Below, in pieces: positions 6,635 through 12,259 of a stretch of 12,259 nucleotides of DNA (position 1 is the first letter of the stretch; every line of letters starts with the position of its first letter). The notes under the pieces are model-generated. The model saw only the letters and a list, made by a program, of their open reading frames with translations, was not told the DNA's origin and searched no databases. This DNA is from Deltaproteobacteria bacterium (GTDB taxonomy: Bacteria > Desulfobacterota > Desulfobacteria > Desulfobacterales > JAUVGT01): positions 1-12,259 of the forward strand of contig JAUVGT010000112.1 of assembly GCA_030593645.1 (NCBI GenBank), read 5' to 3'. The position numbers were made by a program, and so were the translations under genes.

Positions 6635-7918
6635 TTATATTTCCTGATAAATAATTTTTCCGTCTACCAATGTATATATGGCTTTTCCTTTAAAACTCCA
6701 GCCATCAAAAGGGGTATTACGCCCCAACGAATTAAAAACCGAGCAGTCGACATGGTATTCTTTGTCCGGATCAATAATGGTCAGATCGGCACTCAGACCG
6801 ATCTTAATACCTGATTCAAGCCCAAGTATCCGGGCCGGATTTATGGACATTTTATGAATCAATTCGGTTATCGATATCACACCGTCAATGACCAGTTTTA
6901 ATCCGATGGGAAGTGAAGTTTCAAGACCGATAATTCCGTTGGGTGCTGATAGAAAATCAGCATTCTTTTCACCAGGAGAATGGGGCGCATGATCAGTGGC
7001 GATCACATCAATGGTACCGTCGGCCAGCCCCTGCCGAACAGATTCCATATCTTTGAATGATCGGAGAGGCGGATTCATTTTGGCATTTGTGCCGTATTTT
7101 TCAACGGCTTCATCAGTCAGTGTAAAATAATGGGGAGCTGTTTCAGCAGTTACGGGAAGTCCTCTTCTTTTTGCATCCCGAATCGCGCGCACCGATTCCA
7201 GCGTACTCACATGAGCAATGTGGATCGGTGTTTCTGTTAATTCGGCCAGTGCGATATCCCGCTGGACCATGATGCTTTCACATTGATTCGAAATACCGGG
7301 CAGTCCAAGCCTGCGTGCCGCAGATCCTTCATTCATCACACCACCGGCAGCAAGGAACATATCTTCACAATGGGATATGACCGTCAAACCGCATTTTCCT
7401 GCTTTCTCCATTGCCTGACGCATGAGCAGGCTGTTCATTACGGGAAGACCATCATCCGAAACCGCGACGGCACCCGCCCTTTTCATTTCTTCATAATCGC
7501 ATAACTCAGTTCCCCCGGATTCCCTGCTGATGGCCCCGGCAGGATAAACCTTTGTTTTATTTACTTGATCGGCTTTTTCCTTTATATATCGAGTAATATC
7601 CCCGTTATCATTAACCGGGTTAGTATTGGGCATGGTGCAGACAGCTGTAAAACCGCCAGCAGCCGCGGCTTTACACCCGGTTTCAATGGTTTCCTTATAT
7701 TCAAAGCCGGGTTCACGGAAATGCACATGCATATCGATCAATCCGGGTGTCACAATCATTCCGGCCGCATCAATAACCCGGGATGCGGGCATGGGTTTTA
7801 TCTGTTGGTCAACACGTATGATTTCAGCTATTGTGCCATTTGATATGTAAATGTCCCTGTTTCCATCAATATTACCCGGATCAATGACATGGCCGTTTTT
7901 GATCACAATATCATGCAT
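6635..7918 (-). CDS. pyrC: Dihydroorotase (type I)
   Basis: A 427-residue cytoplasmic zinc amidohydrolase that interconverts carbamoyl-aspartate and dihydroorotate, the third step of pyrimidine synthesis. Visible active-site elements are the metal ligands of DMHVHFREPG (H64, H66; substrate-binding R68), D156 in SDDG, H183 in SHCED, H236 in HIAHVS and the catalytic D309 in ATDHAPHS, plus N282 in MNPPLR. The length and these motifs place it with class I enzymes (Bacillus type) rather than the shorter E. coli type. The ATG has a modest CAGG site. pilR follows after 11 nt and lepB precedes at 39 nt. The protein appears intact and active. No pyrB is present in the window. Confidence 0.93.
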   Translation of the reverse strand: MHDIVIKNGHVIDPGNIDGNRDIYISNGTIAEIIRVDQQIKPMPASRVIDAAGMIVTPGLIDMHVHFREPGFEYKETIETGCKAAAAGGFTAVCTMPNTNPVNDNGDITRYIKEKADQVNKTKVYPAGAISRESGGTELCDYEEMKRAGAVAVSDDGLPVMNSLLMRQAMEKAGKCGLTVISHCEDMFLAAGGVMNEGSAARRLGLPGISNQCESIMVQRDIALAELTETPIHIAHVSTLESVRAIRDAKRRGLPVTAETAPHYFTLTDEAVEKYGTNAKMNPPLRSFKDMESVRQGLADGTIDVIATDHAPHSPGEKNADFLSAPNGIIGLETSLPIGLKLVIDGVISITELIHKMSINPARILGLESGIKIGLSADLTIIDPDKEYHVDCSVFNSLGRNTPFDGWSFKGKAIYTLVDGKIIYQEI

Positions 7919-7957
7919 GATTGATGCCTGCTTTTTTAAAGGATAAATCCCCGCTTT

Positions 7958-8608
7958 TTATCTGATCAGGTTTCCGATCCTGCCCCACCGGGGCCTGTTC
8001 CAAAATTTCATCTGATCAATTTTGCTGTTCCAGGACCAGTAAACCATGAATGCTTTTCCCCTGACAGCCGATAGGTCAACAAACCCCCAGTACCTGCTGT
8101 CCAGACTATTATCCCTGTTATCACCCATAACAAAAAGAGAGTTTTCAGGAACGGTAACCGGACCGAAGTTATCGCCGTGTGCCATCATGGAAGATTGAGA
8201 AAATATCGCAAAACTGCTGTCCACCATTTTATTGTTTATATAGACTTTTTTATTCCTGATCTCAATGGTGTCTCCTCCAACAGCGATCACTCGTTTGATA
8301 TAATCAAGACTCGGATCTTTTGGATATTTAAATACGATGATGTCTCCATGTACGGGTTCTTTTATTGAAATCATGGGGTCTTTAAAAAAAGGAACTTTTA
8401 CACCATATATAAATTTGTTAACCAGAATGTGGTCACCGATCTGGAGGGTTTCTTCCATCGATCCGGAGGGAATTTTGAACGCCTGAATCACAAAAGTGCG
8501 AATCAGCAGAGCAAGCAGGATCGCCACCAGCAGGGCCTCAATGTTTTCACGCAGGTGGCTTTTCTTTTCCGATTGATTTTTCAGGTGAGTGGATTGTTTT
8601 AATTTCAA
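7958..8608 (-). CDS. lepB: Signal peptidase I
   Basis: A 216-residue inner-membrane serine protease that cleaves signal peptides from exported proteins. A basic N-terminus is followed by one membrane anchor (about 23-43) and a periplasmic catalytic domain. The nucleophile is S50 in IPSGSMEETL, the general base is K105 in DYIKRVIAVGGD, and the conserved box MGDNRDNSLDSR spans 161-172. The start is a TTG: an in-frame TGA lies two codons upstream and the next ATG would remove the anchor and the active Ser. A GGGA lies about 10 nt ahead of it. A single anchor and short length resemble the Gram-positive and deltaproteobacterial form rather than E. coli LepB. Confidence 0.93.
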   Translation of the reverse strand: MKLKQSTHLKNQSEKKSHLRENIEALLVAILLALLIRTFVIQAFKIPSGSMEETLQIGDHILVNKFIYGVKVPFFKDPMISIKEPVHGDIIVFKYPKDPSLDYIKRVIAVGGDTIEIRNKKVYINNKMVDSSFAIFSQSSMMAHGDNFGPVTVPENSLFVMGDNRDNSLDSRYWGFVDLSAVRGKAFMVYWSWNSKIDQMKFWNRPRWGRIGNLIR

Positions 8609-8636
8609 GTTTCAATATTCCCTTTCAATAAATTTT

Positions 8637-8660
8637 GACGGTTTCATAAAAAGTCCGAAT
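8637..8660. repeat. Solitary end of the MITE-like element
   Basis: GACGGTTTCATAAAAAGTCC matches the inverted terminus of the element at 10-171 with two or three substitutions. It fills part of the 85-bp gap between pgpA and lepB. No partner end is seen before the pgpA stop at 8694, so this is probably a decayed or truncated copy. Confidence 0.55.
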
Positions 8661-8693
8661 GTGACGATTGTGTCCATGGTTTCCGTTCTATTT

Positions 8694-9161
8694 TTATATC
8701 ATACCTATATAATGGATAATAATTCTTAATAGGATATTCCCAATTAGACCGGCGGCCACATCGTCAATCACGATACCGGATCCACCGGAAACTCGATTTT
8801 CAAGGTAACGAATGGGAAACGGCTTTAAAATATCCAAAATCCTGAAAACCAGGAAACCTGCGACTGCTGTACGATATGTAAACGGCAGGCCAATGAAGGT
8901 CACCATCATTCCCGCAATTTCATCAATCACAATACAGCCCGGATCTTTTTGATTTAATATTTTTTCACTTTTACCGGAGATCCAGATCGAAAAAAAAATG
9001 AAAAAAATAATAACGATTAAAGCCGGCCAAAAACCGATACCTGCGAGCAGATAGCAGGGTAATAAACCGAGAATGCTGCCGAAGGTACCGGGCGCGAATG
9101 GTATTTTACCCACCAAACAGCCTGTTGCGAAAAAAACAAGTGCCTTATCTTTAAACGTCAT
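8694..9161 (-). CDS. pgpA: Phosphatidylglycerophosphatase A
   Basis: A 155-residue integral membrane phosphatase that removes phosphate from phosphatidylglycerophosphate to give phosphatidylglycerol. The family motifs are all present: GKIPFAPGTFGS (18-29), CIVIDEIAGMM (76-86, with D80 and E81), FRILDILKPFPI (106-117) and GGSGIVIDDVAAG (126-138, with D133-D134). Two or three hydrophobic segments anchor it. The acidic residues are the expected Mg-binding active site. No strong ribosome site precedes the ATG, but larC ends 31 nt upstream, so translation may rely partly on upstream ribosomes. Confidence 0.93.
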   Translation of the reverse strand: MTFKDKALVFFATGCLVGKIPFAPGTFGSILGLLPCYLLAGIGFWPALIVIIFFIFFSIWISGKSEKILNQKDPGCIVIDEIAGMMVTFIGLPFTYRTAVAGFLVFRILDILKPFPIRYLENRVSGGSGIVIDDVAAGLIGNILLRIIIHYIGMI

Positions 9162-9192
9162 GCACCGTGTCTATAATTGAATACCGATTTTG

Positions 9193-10359
9193 TCAAGCTT
9201 CCGCTTCTTTTGCGATTGTATCATATACAACCTTTATGGGAATGTTTTTTTCGCGGGCAATTTTTTTACAGTCTTCATATTCAGGAATATTTTTGATACT
9301 CCCGTCAGGACCTTTCACCTGTTTTACATTAATTCTTCCAAATTGAGATTCTATTACGGTATGTTTACGCTCAAGAATCTGTCTTTGAACATGATAAAAT
9401 CTCAACCCCGTTGATGTAGTTTCAGACAGGATCCGTTTGATTATCTTATCCCTGCAATCAAGCCGGCAGATGACCTGGATCATTGTACCGGGCCTGTTTT
9501 TTTTCATAAATACAGGAATCCAATACACATCCAGTGCCCCGTCTTCAAAAAGGCATTCCATCAAGAACCCATAAATTTCAGGGTTCATGTCATCGATACA
9601 GGTTTCAACCATCACCACCTGCTCGTTCGATTCAGAATGGAACTCGCCGGTTATGATTCTGAGTATATTCGGTATATTTTCCAATTTCCGGGAACCGGCT
9701 CCCATCCCGATATTTTTTACCGTTATCTCCGGCAAGTTTTCGAACCTGTCCGCAATCGATACAATAATTGCCGCTCCTGTCGGTGTAACCAGCTCAGATT
9801 CTATACCGGAACCGTAAACCGGAACATCTTTCAATATCGCAATGGTTGCCGGAGACGGTATTGGAATCGTGCCGTGCATGCATGAAGTAAACCCCTTGCC
9901 AAGCGGCAGCTTTGATGAAACCACACGTTTGATACCGAGGTATTCCATACAGAGAACCGAGCCCACGATATCCACAACGGCATCAACGCCCCCTACTTCA
10001 TGGAAATGAACTTTTTCCTTTTCGCAACCGTGAATCTCTGATTCAGCGACCGCGATCCGCTCGAATATTTCAAGGCTCTTTTCTTTAATGGTGCCTGTAA
10101 ATCGGGATTGTTCGATCATTGAACGGATCTTGGCATAATCTCTTGAATCTTCATCTTTCTCAATACGGATGGTTACTTTTTGTGCGGTCAATCCATGACG
10201 CATCACGGTTCCGGCTGTGATGTCATAACCACTTAAGGATAGTTTTTCGTTTAGCTCATTTTTCAGCCATTTTAAAGGCACGCCCAAATCAACACATGCG
10301 CCGAGAACCATATCGCCGCTTATACCGGAAAAACAGTCAAAATAAGCCTGTGTTGACAA
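9193..10359 (-). CDS. larC: Nickel-pincer cofactor nickel insertase LarC
   Basis: A 388-residue protein that, in the Lactobacillus lactate racemase system, inserts nickel into the pincer nucleotide in a CTP-dependent reaction. Motifs are YFDCFSGISGDM (6-17), KVHFHEVGGVDAVVDIVG (116-133), LPLGKGF (151-157), HGTIPIPSPAT (162-172) and ELVTPTGAA (189-197). The C-terminal nucleotide-binding part begins near 248 with ETCIDDMNPE (252-261) and MKKNRPG (285-291). The gene is one continuous frame, unlike L. plantarum larC1/larC2, which needs a frameshift. The start is a TTG behind GGAG (9-nt spacing); the next ATG would delete half of the conserved N-terminal motif. No larA, larB or larE gene is in the window, so its client enzyme is elsewhere. 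Confidence 0.9.
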   Translation of the reverse strand: MSTQAYFDCFSGISGDMVLGACVDLGVPLKWLKNELNEKLSLSGYDITAGTVMRHGLTAQKVTIRIEKDEDSRDYAKIRSMIEQSRFTGTIKEKSLEIFERIAVAESEIHGCEKEKVHFHEVGGVDAVVDIVGSVLCMEYLGIKRVVSSKLPLGKGFTSCMHGTIPIPSPATIAILKDVPVYGSGIESELVTPTGAAIIVSIADRFENLPEITVKNIGMGAGSRKLENIPNILRIITGEFHSESNEQVVMVETCIDDMNPEIYGFLMECLFEDGALDVYWIPVFMKKNRPGTMIQVICRLDCRDKIIKRILSETTSTGLRFYHVQRQILERKHTVIESQFGRINVKQVKGPDGSIKNIPEYEDCKKIAREKNIPIKVVYDTIAKEAEA

Positions 10360-10384
10360 TGGTGTTTACTCCAATCTGTTATTC

Positions 10385-10528
10385 AGTGCCCATCCACAAA
10401 CGGTATCTTTTGGCCCGGAGCGGCGTTTTCGCTCTTTTGAAATCCTCGGCATAGCCCGCTATGCCTGCGGTTTCAAAATTGCTCAAACCTTGCTCTGAAC
10501 CAAAATCTACCATTTGTGAACGGACACT
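10385..10528. repeat. 142-bp palindromic intergenic repeat, copy A
   Basis: The 28-nt ends (10386-10413 and 10500-10527) are imperfect inverted repeats built around TCCACAAACGGTA and its partner TACCATTTGTGAACGG. Inner hairpins include GAGCG/CGCTC and GGCATAG/CTATGCC inside a longer TTTTGAAA/TTTCAAAA stem, so the whole element can fold as one branched structure. C-A mismatches at the ends become G-U pairs on the minus strand, the strand on which the flanking genes are transcribed. It fills nearly all of the gap between the peptidase gene and larC, and its last bases form part of the peptidase stop codon. Confidence 0.8.
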
Positions 10529-11684
10529 ATTGAGATTCGGATCCCTTCATATCGGTATGAAGTTTTATGATCTCAAGGACAAGTTCAGTCATTTTAACCA
10601 TATCATCCAGTTTGATATACTCCCTGACAGTATGCATATCTTCCATACCGGTGCCCAGTACAGCCATGACTATATCATTTGAAAAGAGTATATTGGCATC
10701 TGCCCCGCCCCCGGTACTCTGACAATCCATTTTCATACCTATGTTTTCAGCGGCCTTCCGTGCCAGCGTGACAACATGGTGATCTTCAGGTATATTTGTA
10801 TTGGGGAAATCATCATCCACATCAATTTCAACACGGGGCAATCCGTTTTCGGGAGAAAAATCTTTGTATTTGCTAATGTTATTTCTAAAGGAATCAAGAA
10901 TATCATCAGTAACCTTTTTCAATTTATCCATACTATGGCTTCTCACTTCGCCCTGAACGGTCACAAGATTGGGTACGATATTTGTAGCGACACCGCCTTC
11001 GATCATACCAATATTACACGTGGTTTCCTGATCTATTCTTCCAATTTTCAAATCCGAAATGGCTTTGCTTGCCAGCCAGATCGCGTTGATTCCATTTTCA
11101 GGAGCTGCACCGGCATGAGCGTCTTTGCCATGCACCTTAATCTCAAGTTTAGCGGCGGCAGGCGCCCTGGTCACAATACCTTCAATATCGGTGGCATCCA
11201 GAGCATAACCATATTTTGAACTTATGAGATCATAATCAAGATGCTTGGCGCCCATCAGGCCTATTTCTTCGCAGGTTGTAAAAAGGATTTCAAGGGGCCC
11301 GTGGGGAATATTTTTATCCTGGATGATCCGCAACGCTTCAACAATGATCGCAATCGCGCTCTTATCATCCGCGCCAAGTATGGTACTGCCGTCACTGGTG
11401 AACATGCCGTCTTTGAGTACAGCGGTGACACCATCGCCTGGCGCTACTGTATCCATGTGACCATTGAATAAAAGAGGCGGTGCCTGAATATTACCTTTGA
11501 ACCTGGCTATGAGATTGCCGGTATTGCTCCCGGTTTTAACACCGGAATGATCAACTACGGTTTCCGCGCCCAGCCCTTCGAGTACCTTAACAAGTTCGCT
11601 TGAAACTTCAGCTTCATTTCTTGAAACACTGTCAATTTCCACAAAAAATTTAAATGTTTCAGCCAATCTATCTCTGTTAACCAT
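10527..11684 (-). CDS. Peptidase T-like M20-family metallopeptidase
   Basis: A 385-residue cytoplasmic dizinc aminopeptidase or related hydrolase. Metal-site residues are H76 and D78 in NGHMDTV, D106 in GADDKSA, the catalytic E139 and ligand E140 in TTCEEIG, D163 in ALDA, and the late His H351 in DMHTVREYI. A dimerisation (lid) domain lies at about 176-285, carrying KVHGKDAHAG and GGVATNIVP. The layout fits the PepT-like subgroup of M20. The exact peptide substrate is unknown. The ATG follows GGAG with 6-nt spacing. A palindromic repeat lies directly upstream and another directly downstream; the downstream one contributes two bases to the TAG stop, so the original C-terminus may have been changed by the insertion. 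It leads the minus-strand run that continues into larC. Confidence 0.88.
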   Translation of the reverse strand: MVNRDRLAETFKFFVEIDSVSRNEAEVSSELVKVLEGLGAETVVDHSGVKTGSNTGNLIARFKGNIQAPPLLFNGHMDTVAPGDGVTAVLKDGMFTSDGSTILGADDKSAIAIIVEALRIIQDKNIPHGPLEILFTTCEEIGLMGAKHLDYDLISSKYGYALDATDIEGIVTRAPAAAKLEIKVHGKDAHAGAAPENGINAIWLASKAISDLKIGRIDQETTCNIGMIEGGVATNIVPNLVTVQGEVRSHSMDKLKKVTDDILDSFRNNISKYKDFSPENGLPRVEIDVDDDFPNTNIPEDHHVVTLARKAAENIGMKMDCQSTGGGADANILFSNDIVMAVLGTGMEDMHTVREYIKLDDMVKMTELVLEIIKLHTDMKGSESQ

Positions 11685-11700
11685 AATTCACTCCACGTTA

Positions 11701-11844
11701 GCGCCCATCCACAAGCGTCATCTTTTGGCCCGGAGCGGTGTTTTCGCTCTTTTGCAATCCTCGATATAGCCCGCTATGCCTGCGGTTTCAAAATTGCTCA
11801 AGCCTTGCTCTGAACCAAAATCTACCATTTGTGAACGGACACTA
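11701..11844. repeat. 142-bp palindromic intergenic repeat, copy B
   Basis: By hand count it has the same length as copy A (11701-11842) and differs at nine positions, about 94% identical; its last 40 bases are identical. GTTA occurs on both sides (11697-11700 and 11845-11848), a possible 4-bp target duplication. It sits between the selC promoter region and the peptidase ribosome site, so it would be in the 5' leader if the operon promoter lies to its right. Confidence 0.8.
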
Positions 11845-11880
11845 GTTAATAATTTGTAATACACCTATTTGATAAAATGA

Positions 11881-11908
11881 TTGACAAAAAATTATATGAA
11901 TATATTAT
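11881..11908 (+). promoter_or_regulatory. Sigma-70 promoter of selC
   Basis: TTGACA (11881-11886) and TATTAT (11903-11908) with 16-bp spacing; the -35 is a perfect match and the -10 has five of six. Transcription should start about ten bases before the mature tRNA end at 11928. The AT-rich stretch may also hold the divergent promoter for the peptidase operon, but no clear pair is seen on the minus strand. Confidence 0.7.
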
Positions 11909-11927
11909 ATGCAAACTTCTTTGATGC

Positions 11928-12025
11928 GGAAGTGCGCAGCTCACTGGTGGGGCTCCCGGACTTCAAATCCGGTGTGGGGCGCCAATACCGTCCCGGGTGG
12001 GTTCGATTCCCATGCACTTCCGCCA
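11928..12025 (+). tRNA. selC: Selenocysteine tRNA (UCA anticodon)
   Basis: The 98-nt gene has an 8-bp acceptor stem (GGAAGTGC at 11928-11935 with GCACTTCC at 12014-12021), a G discriminator and an encoded CCA (12023-12025). The anticodon stem CCGGA/TCCGG encloses the loop CTTCAAA with anticodon TCA at 11963-11965. A long variable arm (GGGGCGCC through GGTCCCGGG-like) and a TTCGATT T-loop (12002-12008) follow. The extended acceptor, long extra arm and UCA anticodon are diagnostic for tRNA-Sec, which is charged with Ser, converted to Sec by SelA and delivered by SelB to UGA codons with a SECIS. The organism must therefore make selenoproteins; none is recognisable in this window. Confidence 0.97.
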
Positions 12026-12259
12026 CACTGTGTTGAATGCCGCCGAATACCCGAAACTCCGCGTTGCAAACCTTACGAATTTAACATAATTTTATCGTGA
12101 TAACAACCTGTCATATTGAAAGGAGTTCACCCATAAATGAGTCATAAATTCTGCTAAAACCGTTATTTTAAAGAAGCCCAGTTCATTACCAAGTGAAAAT
12201 TGCGTTTTTGGGTGAACTTTTTACCAGCCAAAAAAGCCTCCTTGTGGTAAGAATTATAA
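12026..12259. other. Intergenic region after selC with long inverted arms
   Basis: No gene is seen. A 10-bp inverted pair, AGTTCACCCA (12124-12133) and TGGGTGAACT (12209-12218), brackets about 75 bp. A second pair, TTACCA (12221-12226) and TGGTAA (12244-12249), adjoins it. This could be a third family of palindromic intergenic element, cut by the window end. No convincing U-tract terminator for selC was found. Confidence 0.4.

Noticed and set aside
9193..10359. Programmed frameshift in larC as in Lactobacillus
   Set aside because: The gene is one continuous frame with both domains, so no shift is needed.
10776..11219. A 147-codon plus-strand open frame
   Set aside because: It lies antisense inside the peptidase gene, whose catalytic motifs are intact; the translation has no domain features.
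10385..11844. CRISPR array
   Set aside because: Only two long, widely separated palindromic repeats, with a gene between them and no spacer-sized units.
11843..11927. Divergent sigma-70 promoter for the peptidase operon
   Set aside because: Several TATAAT-like words occur on the minus strand, but none has a good -35 at 16-18 bp; the DNA is simply AT-rich.
11909..12100. A 63-codon plus-strand open frame
   Set aside because: It runs through the tRNA-Sec gene, which fully explains the sequence.
12136..12156. Short plus-strand frame MSHKFC behind an AAAGGAG
   Set aside because: Only six codons, with 12-nt spacing from the putative ribosome site; it lies inside the palindromic segment.

Overview
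The window is a bacterial chromosome segment, most likely from an anaerobic deltaproteobacterial lineage (Desulfobacterota, sulfate-reducer type). This is inferred from a Geobacter/Myxococcus-like type IV pilin with a sigma-54 promoter and PilR-type activator, a selenocysteine tRNA, the nickel-pincer cofactor gene larC, and abundant short palindromic intergenic elements. No species can be named from the sequence alone. All nine confident protein genes are on the minus strand; the only gene on the plus strand is selC.

Left part (1-4100), visibly more AT-rich than the rest. A 162-bp MITE-like element (10-171) is followed by a GT-C membrane protein with C-terminal TPRs (TMTC/DUF1736 type, 243-2048). 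Next come a small, possibly frameshifted gene whose ATG overlaps the preceding stop codon (2116-2273), and a cobalamin-binding-type radical SAM enzyme (2273-3811). The stretch 3812-4264 holds no convincing gene.

Pilus part (4265-6623). The major-type prepilin gene pilA (4337-4768) ends at a strong terminator. It is preceded by a textbook -24/-12 sigma-54 promoter (4913-4928), a 22-bp perfect palindrome in its leader, and clustered inverted repeats about 110-180 bp upstream of the start of transcription. The next gene upstream, pilR (5223-6623), encodes the sigma-54 activator expected to use that promoter. The sensor gene pilS, often next to pilR, is not present; pyrC takes its place.

Housekeeping run (6635-11684, transcribed right to left): M20-family peptidase, larC, pgpA, lepB, pyrC and then pilR. 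Gaps are short (11, 39, 85 and 31 bp) except for 167 bp between the peptidase and larC, which is almost filled by a 142-bp palindromic repeat. A second copy with nine differences sits directly upstream of the peptidase. These genes serve peptide turnover, nickel cofactor assembly, phosphatidylglycerol synthesis, protein secretion and pyrimidine synthesis, so they share an operon rather than a pathway.

Right end (11843-12259): selC with its own promoter diverges from the peptidase operon, followed by a palindromic segment cut off by the window end. The most original leads are the possible pilin-modification neighbourhood (pilin, B12 radical SAM enzyme, TMTC-like glycosyltransferase), the coupled small gene behind the radical SAM gene, the regulatory layout of pilA with an orphan pilR, and two families of non-autonomous repeats, one of which supplies part of a stop codon.
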